Positions 1-6,259 are shown, counted from the first letter of the stretch. The stretch is 6,259 nt of DNA from Nitrospinae bacterium CG22_combo_CG10-13_8_21_14_all_47_10 (GCA_002786505.1 PCTK01000117.1:1-6259), one strand, 5' to 3'. Notes: generated from the letters alone by a model not told the origin. Numbers and translations: made by a program.

Positions 1-90
1 TACTGAAATCGTAAGATCCTTTTCGCGGAAGAGAGGCGGTAAAACTACTGAAATCGTAAGATCCTTTTCGCGGAAGAGAGGCGGTAAAAC
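1..90. repeat. Perfect tandem duplication, 2 x 45 bp, in the tatA 3' region
   Basis: Positions 1-45 and 46-90 are identical, each starting tactgaaatcgtaag and ending ggcggtaaaac. The match continues for only two more bases (ta at 91-92) before it breaks. The unit is 15 codons, so the TatA frame stays open and gains a duplicated SFTASLPRKGSYDFS segment. The array touches the window edge, so the copy number may be higher than two. It is either a real in-frame expansion or an assembly artefact at a contig end. Confidence 0.95.
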
Positions 91-391
91 TATCGGCCGC
101 TTCTTTCATCGCTTTATCTTTGGCCTCCCCTTCTTCCTCAGCTTTCTTGCGAATAGCGGCTTCTTTTTCTTCTTCTGTCATATCAGCTTTCCCCTCTTCC
201 ACTTGGGCGGCCTGCTGGCCTTCTTCCACCGCGGGGGCTTCGTCACCTTCCTGTGCTTCCTTCATGGAGGTTTTGAAGTTTTTGATACTGCGTCCAAAAG
301 CACTGCCAATTTCGGGAAGTTTTCCTGCCCCGAAAATAATCATAATGATGACCAAAATAATCATCAACTCAGGAAAACCAATTCCCATCAT
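1..391 (-). CDS. tatA: TatA/E-family twin-arginine translocase subunit, 3' end cut by window edge
   Basis: Pore-forming or recruiting subunit of the Tat system, which exports folded proteins across the inner membrane. The 130 visible codons have no stop. Residues 1-23 hold the short N-terminal membrane helix beginning MMGIGFPELMIIL. The family hinge FGAGKLPEIG is at 20-29, followed by the amphipathic helix (AFGRSIKNFK, 31-40). Residues about 45-100 are a highly charged Glu/Lys/Ala-rich tail, probably helical. Residues 101-130 are two identical 15-residue repeats, SFTASLPRKGSYDFS. TatA proteins are usually about 60-90 residues, so this tail is long and its true end is unseen. The start is the first of two adjacent ATGs (391-389), placed 8 nt after a strong GGGAGGG Shine-Dalgarno. 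TatA versus TatE cannot be separated; TatB is less likely given the canonical TatA hinge. The gene lies 151 bp downstream of rpe in the same direction and may have its own promoter. Confidence 0.88.
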   Translation of the reverse strand, partial: MMGIGFPELMIILVIIMIIFGAGKLPEIGSAFGRSIKNFKTSMKEAQEGDEAPAVEEGQQAAQVEEGKADMTEEEKEAAIRKKAEEEGEAKDKAMKEAADSFTASLPRKGSYDFSSFTASLPRKGSYDFS

Positions 392-399
392 AATTCGTA

Positions 400-406
400 C
401 CCTCCC
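400..406 (-). promoter_or_regulatory. Shine-Dalgarno of tatA
   Basis: Read on the minus strand this is GGGAGGG, ending 8 nt before the first ATG of tatA (391-389). It is the strongest ribosome binding site in the window and fixes the tatA start at the first of the paired ATG codons, although the second ATG is also within reach. Confidence 0.8.
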
Positions 407-542
407 AGTATTTGATAATAGGCTTGGGGCCAAACAGGCCGTTTACCTACAGAAACAATAAAATTAAATAGAAAAGACCAGTCTATCCTTTTTATATAAG
501 CAATTACAAGGGGAAATGGCCCAACCCGGTTAACAGAGATAC

Positions 543-1208
543 TCAGCCTTGGCGAAGGGATTTTATTGCTTTTTTATAGTCTTTCGCATTAAAAACAGCC
601 GATCCCGCGACCAACACACTTGCCCCTGCCTGCACAATATCCCCAACATTTTCGGAGTTGATACCTCCATCCACTTCAAGTTCTATCGGGTTTTCGTAAT
701 GACTCATGACTTCGCTCAGGTTCTGGATTTTATCCAGCATCGAAGGAATAAATTTTTGACCCCCGAACCCCGGATTGACCGACATGAGCAAAACCATATC
801 GATCTCGTGCAGAATTTCTTCCAGCGAAGAAAGAGGCGTAGCGGGATTCAACACGACTCCGGCCTTTATATCCTGAGCCTTGATCAACTGAATGGTGCGG
901 TTTAAATGCCGACAAGCTTCAACATGAACGGTAATGATGTCTGAGCCGGCAGATATGAAGTCCCCAATATAATTGTCTGGACTCTCTATCATCAAATGCA
1001 CATCCAACGGCAATTCAGTCACTTTTCGGATAGACTCCACCACCGCCGGGCCAATAGTGATATTGGGCACAAAATGACCGTCCATAACATCCACATGGAT
1101 CCAGTCCGCTCCCGCCTGTTCTACCGCCTTCACTTCATCCCCCAGCCGGGCAAAATCCGCGGAGAGGATGGAAGGTGCGATGATTACCTCATTTTTCTTC
1201 CCGGCCAT
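543..1208 (-). CDS. rpe: Ribulose-phosphate 3-epimerase
   Basis: Cytosolic TIM-barrel enzyme that interconverts D-ribulose 5-phosphate and D-xylulose 5-phosphate in the pentose phosphate pathway (and the Calvin cycle where present). With the chosen start the protein is 221 residues, close to the usual 220-230. Family motifs run in order: IAPSILSADF (10-19), WIHVDVMDGHFVPN (36-49), DVHLMI (69-74), NPGFGGQKF (145-153) and EVDGGI (178-183), then the phosphate-binding AGSAVF (201-206). The expected metal ligands H38, D40, H71 and D180 are all present, with D40 and D180 as the acid/base pair. The frame is open upstream to an ATG at 1253, giving 236 residues, but that start has no Shine-Dalgarno and adds non-conserved sequence. 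The ATG at 1208 has GGAGG 12 nt upstream. The gene is divergent from the ClC gene. Confidence 0.95.
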   Translation of the reverse strand: MAGKKNEVIIAPSILSADFARLGDEVKAVEQAGADWIHVDVMDGHFVPNITIGPAVVESIRKVTELPLDVHLMIESPDNYIGDFISAGSDIITVHVEACRHLNRTIQLIKAQDIKAGVVLNPATPLSSLEEILHEIDMVLLMSVNPGFGGQKFIPSMLDKIQNLSEVMSHYENPIELEVDGGINSENVGDIVQAGASVLVAGSAVFNAKDYKKAIKSLRQG

Positions 1209-1313
1209 TGACTCTATCAACCTCCATTCTGGAAATAAATCGACACGAAGCATAGCATAAGCTGATAAATCGTTCCATTTTTATAAGCCTTTCTTGCAAA
1301 GCTCTGGTACTCA
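1209..1313. other. Divergent intergenic region between rpe and the ClC gene
   Basis: This 105-bp stretch must hold the rpe promoter and probably that of the clc-apbE pair. It is AT-rich, but I could not find a convincing -35/-10 pair at proper spacing for either direction. A TATAAT lies at 1328-1333, just inside the longest ClC reading frame, without a recognisable -35 partner. If it is used, translation of the ClC protein would begin at the ATG at 1365 rather than 1314. No clear operator palindrome or riboswitch is visible. Confidence 0.4.
1221..1225 (-). promoter_or_regulatory. Probable Shine-Dalgarno of rpe
   Basis: GGAGG on the minus strand, 12 nt before the ATG at 1208-1206. The spacing is longer than ideal, but it is the only purine-rich site near either candidate start and supports the 221-residue form of Rpe. 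Confidence 0.55.
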
Positions 1314-3119
1314 ATGACTTATTTCATTATAATGAACTGCTTTTCACCCACTACCATTAAGCCCATGCAGACCATACTCGAAAATCTCCGTGAGAAAATC
1401 AAGAAACTTTTGATGCAGGACCATAATATGCTCTTGCTAGCGGCGGTGATCGGGTTTCTGGCCGGGATGGCATCGACCCTGTTTCGCTGGCTCATCGGAT
1501 TTTTTGGTGATGTTTTTTCAGCCGATGGACTGGCTGTTATTGGAATAACCGGCTCCACCGTTCCTTTCCTGTTGCCGCTCATGCCAATGATTGGGGGAGT
1601 CGTTACTGGCATCATCTGCCACTTTTTTCCTGATGCGGTGAAAGAAAATGGAGTGCACCGGGTCATGCATGCTGTCGCCATGAAGGCCGGAAAAATTCGC
1701 AAACGCACCTTGCTGACCTGTTCCATCACATCAGCGCTCACTATCGGGTCTGGAGGGTCGGCGGGGCGAGAAGGGCCTACTGTGCAAATTGGCTCAGCAG
1801 TAGGTTCGGCTCTTGGCGGCTTGTTCCACCTTTCTCATGAACGAATCCAGGTTTTAGTCGGCTGTGGCGCCGCGGCGGGGATCGCCGCCTCCTTCAATGC
1901 TCCCTTGGCCGGAGTCCTGTTCGCCCTTGAGATCATTCTCAGCGATTTCACCATTCACACGTTCAGCCCTATCGTGGTCGCCTCCGTAATTGGTACGGCT
2001 ACCGGTCGGGCTCTGGAGGGAAATGAAATCACCTTCCACGTTCCGGTTCATGAACTGGTCAGCTACTCCGAAATTGTTTTTTATTTGCTTCTCGGACTCC
2101 TTTGCGGAGTGGCTTCAAAATTATTCACTTTCGCCTATTTCAAAGCCCATGAAATTTTTGAAGATAAGGTTGAGCTCCCAAAACCCTTGAAACCTGCTCT
2201 TGGAGGGCTGATAGTGGGTTTCATTTCCATATTTTTCCCGGCTGTTCTCGGCAACGGTTACGAGTTCATGGAAAAGGCCCTGCACGGAGACCTATTTTGG
2301 GGACTGGCCTTCGCGTTGATCTTTTTAAAAATCATCAGCACCTCTACAACCCTGGGTTCCGGAGGGCTGGGCGGTGTTTTCGCGCCTTCCCTGTTTATCG
2401 GAGCCATGCTTGGCTCCGCTTACGGAACACTGGTGCACGCGATTAATCCCGGATTCACGGCATCTCCTGAAACTTACGCGCTGGTGGGAATGGGCGCTGT
2501 AGCGGGAGCTGTGATGCAGGCCCCTTTGACCAATATCCTGATGCTGTTTGAGTTGACCAACGATTACACCATCATTTTGCCGATCATGATCACCTGTATT
2601 GTTTCGGCTTATACCTTCCGCGCGTTCGATAAAAATTCCATTTATGTTCAGAAACTGCTGAAGGAAGGCACCAGCATCAAACATGGCCGGGAAGTTTCTA
2701 TTCTTAATTCCATCAAGGTCAATGATGTTTTAAGCCATGATGTCACAACAATTCCCGAAGGCATGCCGTTCAGGAAAATTCTCGAGACCATTTCATATTC
2801 CAAGAATTTTTATTTTCCCGTGGTAAATGCTCAAGGGGAAATGACCGGCATTTTGTCATTCCACATGATACGGGAAATGTTTTTTGAAGAAGATCTGGGC
2901 GATCTCGTGGTCGCCAACGATCTCAAAGTTAAATCCGTGATGACCCTCACTCCAGAAAAAAACCTCAACCAGGCCATGGAAATGTTCGCTAAGCTTGATG
3001 TAGAACAACTCCCCGTAGTCCGCCATGCCGACCCCAATCGGGTAATTGGCATGGTCAACCGTGGCGAGGTAGTCGCCGCTTACAACCGTGAAGTACTGGT
3101 TTCTGGATTCGACCGTTAG
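1314..3119 (+). CDS. ClC-family chloride channel/transporter with C-terminal CBS pair
   Basis: Inner-membrane ClC protein predicted to move chloride or another anion, either as a channel or in exchange for protons. In the 601-residue frame the membrane domain spans about 38-440. Recognisable motifs are GREGPTVQIG (151-160), with E153 as the external gating glutamate; FNAPLAGVLFALEI (194-207); GVFAP (354-358), with an anion-coordinating F356; and Y444 in the final helix region, matching Tyr445 of E. coli ClC-ec1. Two CBS domains follow at about 467-527 and 535-595 and may bind adenine nucleotides to gate transport. Two positions are unusual. The usual GSGIP loop reads ENGVH (111-115), and the place of the internal proton glutamate (Glu203 of ClC-ec1) is I207. 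The start is uncertain: ATGs at 1314, 1332, 1365 and 1413 all lack a clear Shine-Dalgarno. The longest frame is given, and 1365 (MQTILENLR) is a good alternative. apbE follows after 7 bp. Confidence 0.93.
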   Translation: MTYFIIMNCFSPTTIKPMQTILENLREKIKKLLMQDHNMLLLAAVIGFLAGMASTLFRWLIGFFGDVFSADGLAVIGITGSTVPFLLPLMPMIGGVVTGIICHFFPDAVKENGVHRVMHAVAMKAGKIRKRTLLTCSITSALTIGSGGSAGREGPTVQIGSAVGSALGGLFHLSHERIQVLVGCGAAAGIAASFNAPLAGVLFALEIILSDFTIHTFSPIVVASVIGTATGRALEGNEITFHVPVHELVSYSEIVFYLLLGLLCGVASKLFTFAYFKAHEIFEDKVELPKPLKPALGGLIVGFISIFFPAVLGNGYEFMEKALHGDLFWGLAFALIFLKIISTSTTLGSGGLGGVFAPSLFIGAMLGSAYGTLVHAINPGFTASPETYALVGMGAVAGAVMQAPLTNILMLFELTNDYTIILPIMITCIVSAYTFRAFDKNSIYVQKLLKEGTSIKHGREVSILNSIKVNDVLSHDVTTIPEGMPFRKILETISYSKNFYFPVVNAQGEMTGILSFHMIREMFFEEDLGDLVVANDLKVKSVMTLTPEKNLNQAMEMFAKLDVEQLPVVRHADPNRVIGMVNRGEVVAAYNREVLVSGFDR

Positions 3120-3126
3120 ACCCCTG

Positions 3127-4167
3127 ATGCCATACTCCCATTATTTCCGAATCTCTTTAATTTTTTTTCTTTGCCTGTTTATCTTCGTCCCGGGTTGTGG
3201 CAAACCCGAAACGGTTGCACACAAAAGATCCCAGTTTTTGATGGGGACTCTGGTCGAAATTTCTGCTTACGATAAAGACGAAGGCAAGGTTCAGTCGGCC
3301 ATTCAGAGTGCCTTTGACGAAATTCAACGGCTGGAAGAATTGATGAGCACCCATATCCCCAACTCAGAAGTTTCAAAAATAAACCAGTCTGCGGGAACCC
3401 ATCCCGTGAACGTATCCGCGGAAGTGCTCGAAGTGATGGAGCGGGCTCTTTATTGGGCAAAGCAAACAAATGGTGCGTTGGATATAAGTATAGGACCGGT
3501 TCAGGACCTTTGGGGATTCGAAGGGGACCACCCTTCCCTGCCTGATAAAAACACTCTTGCGCAGAAACTTTCTAAAGTGGGTTACGATAAAATCCGGTTA
3601 GATCATCAAACGGTATTACTGCAAGAAAAAGGAATGCACCTCCACCTCGGTGCCATCGCCAAGGGGTACGCGGTAGACCGGGCTATAAACATATTACAGG
3701 AAAAAAATATCCATCATGCCTTCATCAACGCGGGCGGCGACCTGAAAACCCTGGGCAACAGACCCGATAAAACGGCCTGGAAAATCGGCCTGCAACACCC
3801 CAGAAAGCCTGAGTCCGTCCTGGCCTCCTTTTCCCTGTCAGGAAAAGCCGTCGCCACATCCGGCGACTACCAGAAATATTTTGACCATGAAGGAATCCGC
3901 TACCACCACATCATGGACCCCAAAACAGGCTACCCGGTCACCGGTATTATGTCCGCAACAGTGGTTACCGATACCGTGATGGATGCCGATGCCCTTTCCA
4001 CAGCGGTGTTCGTCATGGGGGTGGAAAAGGGGTTGGCTTTCATCGACTCCCTGGAAAATACCGAAGGCCTCATCATCGACCAGGACGGCGCTCCTCACTT
4101 TTCCCAAGGCATGCGGGGCTTAGCGGGGTTCTTCTTTGAAAGCTTCAAAGAGAACCTCAGCCATTAG
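3127..4167 (+). CDS. apbE: FAD:protein FMN transferase, lipoprotein (ApbE family)
   Basis: Periplasm-facing flavin transferase that splits FAD and attaches FMN by a phosphoester bond to Thr/Ser of target proteins such as NqrB, NqrC, RnfG or RnfD. The 346 residues begin with a lipoprotein signal: a hydrophobic stretch at 9-21 and lipobox VPGC with C24 as the lipidated residue. The +2 residue is Gly, not the Asp of the E. coli inner-membrane retention rule. Family motifs follow in order: FLMGTLVEISAY (37-48), ISIGPVQDLWGF (120-131), LGAIAKGYAVDRA (174-186), FINAGGDL (199-206), AVATSGDYQKYF (241-252), YHHIMDPKTGYP (259-270) and DADALSTA (286-293). D288 and T292 have the spacing of the Mg ligands known in the family. 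The frame is open back to a GTG at 3088 inside the ClC gene, but the ATG at 3127 puts the signal peptide at the N terminus. No strong Shine-Dalgarno is seen, so coupling to the ClC gene is likely. No flavinylation target is in the window. Confidence 0.95.
   Translation: MPYSHYFRISLIFFLCLFIFVPGCGKPETVAHKRSQFLMGTLVEISAYDKDEGKVQSAIQSAFDEIQRLEELMSTHIPNSEVSKINQSAGTHPVNVSAEVLEVMERALYWAKQTNGALDISIGPVQDLWGFEGDHPSLPDKNTLAQKLSKVGYDKIRLDHQTVLLQEKGMHLHLGAIAKGYAVDRAINILQEKNIHHAFINAGGDLKTLGNRPDKTAWKIGLQHPRKPESVLASFSLSGKAVATSGDYQKYFDHEGIRYHHIMDPKTGYPVTGIMSATVVTDTVMDADALSTAVFVMGVEKGLAFIDSLENTEGLIIDQDGAPHFSQGMRGLAGFFFESFKENLSH
4120..4167. other. Convergent 48-bp coding overlap of apbE and the SGNH hydrolase gene
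   Basis: The plus-strand apbE frame ends with TAG at 4165-4167. The minus-strand hydrolase frame ends with TAA at 4122-4120, so both 3' ends are coded by the same 48 bp. These residues lie beyond the last conserved motif of each protein. There is no room for a shared terminator between the genes, so transcripts from both sides must run into the opposite gene. Confidence 0.9.
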
Positions 4168-5256
4168 ACTATGCCCTATCTCATTTGGGTGGCAACGGTC
4201 GGGAAACAGGAAGGCTAACTTGGGATCAGCCTCCATGCCCTCCCCATAAGCTTCAAAATAGGTAACAAACAAATCGGGAAACCGGTCGTGCACAGTAGGC
4301 AAGTAGGGCTCCAGCGCGGAAGGGAAATCAAAGAAAGGGACTTTTTTTATTTCCGCGGTTTGTTTCGCGATATTCTGATATTCCGCAACATTGCAAACAC
4401 TGACTAAAACTGGCCTGCCGCCTTTTCTGCGTACGCCTTCTACCAGCGCTTCAAGGTTTTCACGGTATTGCCCAGGCGGAACCCGTTGACCAAAACCTTC
4501 CTTCTGTTTGAGAACTCGTTTTGGCAAACCCAATGTCTTCATCCACCGAAACAGCAAAAGATGCTTCAGGCCCCAGTCAAGTTTTCCTGCCAGCGAGTTT
4601 CGCACTTCAAATTGACGACGATCCGTTTGCAACGAAGGATAGGCATCATTCCACCCGTAGGAAAGAATAACCCAATCGCCTTTTTCCACATCGCCCAACT
4701 CCTGCCACAGCAATTTCCCCTGAAAAGATGAAAAACCGGGAAGGGACAGGTTTCTCAGGTTAAAGGTGGTATTTAATTTTTTTACCAACCGGGACGGGTA
4801 AGATTTTTCAAAATCCACCCCCCAACCGAAACTGCTGGAGTCTCCAAGTACATGCAGAGTTCCTCCTTCTGTTTTAGTTTGATCCTTGGAAGGGGCGCGA
4901 AAGCCTTTGGCAGATGAGACAATCGTCCAGGTGGGAAGCTTGTCCACCACAAGCGCAGAGGAATAGTTCTGCACCGTGATCGAAATATCGGGTTTTAACC
5001 GATAACCATAGCGCAAGTCCGGCTGATAGGCGTAGGCATCTTCATTCACGAACCCCTGCCCGGCCACAAACCGCTGGTATTTTTCCAATACCACCGGGTC
5101 CATCTCTTCCATCCATGAAGGAATTGTGTAGGACTTATAGTGGAATACGGGCTCAAATCCTGAAAGCCTGAGAACCAACTCGATAAACCCAAAAAAGAAA
5201 AAAACCGCGATTACAGAGAAACAAAAAGACTGGATAGATTTTGATCTTTCGGTCAC
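4120..5256 (-). CDS. Membrane-anchored SGNH/GDSL-type hydrolase
   Basis: Predicted serine esterase or acyl hydrolase of the SGNH fold; the substrate is unknown. Of 378 residues, about 11-30 form one hydrophobic N-terminal segment (FCFSVIAVFFFFGFIELVL), read as an uncleaved anchor with the catalytic part outside the inner membrane. SGNH blocks are in order: block I LHVLGDSSSFGWG (134-146) with nucleophile S140; block II glycine in LSLPGFSSF (170-178), G174; block III GWND (201-204) with N203; block V DRCHPNEIGH (353-362) with D353 and H356. The catalytic set is therefore intact. About 130 residues between the anchor and block I match no domain I recognise. The start is a GTG at 5256-5254 that shares GTGA with the stop of the upstream copper ATPase gene. 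It has no clear Shine-Dalgarno of its own, so translational coupling is likely. Polysaccharide or lipid deacylation in the envelope is a guess from the family only. Confidence 0.85.
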   Translation of the reverse strand: MTERSKSIQSFCFSVIAVFFFFGFIELVLRLSGFEPVFHYKSYTIPSWMEEMDPVVLEKYQRFVAGQGFVNEDAYAYQPDLRYGYRLKPDISITVQNYSSALVVDKLPTWTIVSSAKGFRAPSKDQTKTEGGTLHVLGDSSSFGWGVDFEKSYPSRLVKKLNTTFNLRNLSLPGFSSFQGKLLWQELGDVEKGDWVILSYGWNDAYPSLQTDRRQFEVRNSLAGKLDWGLKHLLLFRWMKTLGLPKRVLKQKEGFGQRVPPGQYRENLEALVEGVRRKGGRPVLVSVCNVAEYQNIAKQTAEIKKVPFFDFPSALEPYLPTVHDRFPDLFVTYFEAYGEGMEADPKLAFLFPDRCHPNEIGHSLMAEVLFEAFKEEPR

Positions 5257-6259
5257 AACTGAAATTTGGAAGGGGAAAAACGTTTCAATAAAAGGGAGTT
5301 CCCAACTACCGAAACTGAACTCAAAGACATGGCCATAGCGGCAAATACAGGTTTCAGGAGGACCCCATAAAAAGGATACAAGACCCCGGCCGCGATAGGA
5401 ATCCCCAGGATATTATAAAAGAAAGCCCAGAAAAGATTCTGCCGGATTTTTGCCAGGGTCTGCCGACTCAACTCAATCGCCAGAGGTACGGCCTGAAGCT
5501 CTGAGGTGACCAGAGTGATGTCAGAAGCCTCCATCGCGACATCCGTTCCGCTCCCTAAAGCAATACCAACGGTAGATTCAGCCAGTGCCGGAGCGTCATT
5601 GATCCCATCTCCAACCATAGCGACCTTGCGACCTTCTGCTAACAGTTTTTTAATTTCATCTCTCTTTCCCGAAGGCAGGACTTCAGAAATCACATCATCA
5701 ATATCAAGTTTGCGGGCGAGTGCTTGCGCGGTTTGTCGATTGTCTCCGGTCACCATCATTACTTTCAAACCCATGCTCTTCAGGCGGTGAACGCATTCTT
5801 TAGCATAAGGCTTTATTTTGTCAGTGGTGGTGATGATGCCTTCAACCCTTCCATCAACACTTAAAATCATAGGTGTCTTTCCCTGACCAGTCAGTTTTTC
5901 CAGTTCATCGCTCATAGAGGAAAAATCAATGTGCTGTTCCTGCATTAATTTAATATTACCGAGAAAAACATTTTTATTATCAATTCTCCCCTGCACTCCA
6001 AAACCAGGCAGGGCCTCAAAGTCAGAAACTGTTTCGAATTTGAGGCCACGCTTCCTGGCTTCAGAAACTACCGCCTGGGCTAAAGGGTGCTCAGATTGTT
6101 TTTCCATAGAACCGGCCAGCACCAGCAGACGATCCGCGTCCAATAAGGTAGCGGATGATAAAAAGACATCAGCCACTTCCGGTTTGCCGAAAGTGAGGGT
6201 CCCCGTTTTATCAAATACAATAGTATCCAGTTTTTCAGCCTGCTCCAAAGCCTCGCCAC
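5253..6259 (-). CDS. copA: Copper-translocating P1B-type ATPase, C-terminal part (5' end beyond window)
   Basis: Inner-membrane ATPase that exports Cu(I) from the cytoplasm. Only the last 335 or so codons are here; the frame stays open through the right edge, and the metal-binding domain(s), TM1-6 and the CPC motif are outside. Visible parts, in order from the edge: the phosphorylation site FDKTGTLT, with its Asp coded at 6212-6210; SEHPLA, the His-Pro motif of P1B ATPases in the nucleotide domain; VTGDNRQT; and GDGINDAPAL in the P domain. The last two membrane helices carry FYN followed by GIPIAAGVLYP, then MSLSSVSVV. The YN and MxxSS residues are the Cu(I) signature of subgroup P1B-1, which favours CopA over Zn/Cd/Pb or Co pumps. 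The protein ends about ten residues after the last helix. A TTG at 6248 is not a real start, because the residues before it (GEALEQAEKLDT) continue the family consensus. The stop overlaps the GTG of the SGNH hydrolase gene. Confidence 0.95.
   Translation of the reverse strand, partial: GEALEQAEKLDTIVFDKTGTLTFGKPEVADVFLSSATLLDADRLLVLAGSMEKQSEHPLAQAVVSEARKRGLKFETVSDFEALPGFGVQGRIDNKNVFLGNIKLMQEQHIDFSSMSDELEKLTGQGKTPMILSVDGRVEGIITTTDKIKPYAKECVHRLKSMGLKVMMVTGDNRQTAQALARKLDIDDVISEVLPSGKRDEIKKLLAEGRKVAMVGDGINDAPALAESTVGIALGSGTDVAMEASDITLVTSELQAVPLAIELSRQTLAKIRQNLFWAFFYNILGIPIAAGVLYPFYGVLLKPVFAAMAMSLSSVSVVGNSLLLKRFSPSKFQL

Noticed and set aside
1..90. The direct repeats as a CRISPR array or attachment site
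   Set aside because: The copies abut without spacers, continue the tatA reading frame, and no cas gene, integrase or tRNA is nearby.
432..444. Small GGCC-loop-GGCC inverted repeat between rpe and tatA
   Set aside because: The stem is only four base pairs and no T-run follows on either strand, so it is not a credible terminator.
120..461. Open plus-strand frame of 113 codons, Ser-rich
   Set aside because: It is the antisense of tatA, whose reverse frame carries clear family motifs and a strong Shine-Dalgarno. The Ser-rich product is typical of reading a Glu/Lys-rich gene backwards.
480..509. Possible minus-strand promoter for tatA: TTGTAA and TAGACT separated by 18 bp
   Set aside because: Each hexamer matches the sigma-70 consensus at only four of six positions in an AT-rich spacer, so it is too weak to list as a feature. 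A promoter for tatA in 392-542 remains plausible.
1209..1253. N-terminal extension of Rpe from the ATG at 1253
   Set aside because: It has no Shine-Dalgarno, the added 15 residues are not part of the family, and the ATG at 1208 gives the usual length.
1328..1333. TATAAT hexamer as a promoter -10 for the ClC gene
   Set aside because: There is no -35-like hexamer 16-18 bp upstream and no extended -10 TG. It is kept only as a remark on the uncertain start.
2325..2684. Minus-strand open frame of 119 codons inside the ClC gene, with similar ones at 1319-1741 and 3838-4107
   Set aside because: These are antisense shadows of well-supported genes, with no family motifs of their own.
3088..3126. Longer ApbE from a GTG at 3088 overlapping the ClC gene
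   Set aside because: The 13 extra residues would precede the lipoprotein signal peptide, and the site lacks a Shine-Dalgarno at proper spacing.

Overview
The window looks like a piece of a Gram-negative bacterial chromosome of middling GC. Supporting signs are a lipoprotein signal on ApbE, a Tat translocase subunit, and densely packed genes. Lineage cannot be fixed from this sequence. A marine, Nitrospinota- or deltaproteobacteria-like origin is only an impression. There are five and a half protein genes in two blocks. I see no RNA gene, insertion sequence, CRISPR array or phage gene.

Left part (1-1208, minus strand): the 3'-truncated gene for a TatA-family twin-arginine translocase subunit runs off the left edge. 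It ends in two perfect in-frame 45-bp tandem repeats. Upstream of it in the same direction is rpe (ribulose-phosphate 3-epimerase). A 105-bp region (1209-1313) separates rpe from the divergent plus-strand pair.

Middle part (1314-4167, plus strand): a ClC-family chloride channel or transporter with two C-terminal CBS domains is followed after 7 bp by apbE, a lipoprotein FAD:protein FMN transferase. The two genes probably form a small operon.

Right part (4120-6259, minus strand): the C-terminal part of a Cu(I)-type P1B ATPase (CopA-like) enters from the right edge. It is coupled through a GTGA stop/start overlap to a membrane-anchored SGNH/GDSL-type hydrolase. The 3' end of the hydrolase gene overlaps the 3' end of apbE convergently by 48 bp.

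Most genes are ordinary housekeeping or envelope functions: protein export, pentose phosphates, anion and copper transport, flavinylation and an envelope esterase. I do not see a novel multi-gene system. The points most worth a second look are the tandem repeat in the TatA tail, the altered ion-pathway residues of the ClC protein, and the copA-hydrolase coupling with its convergent overlap with apbE.
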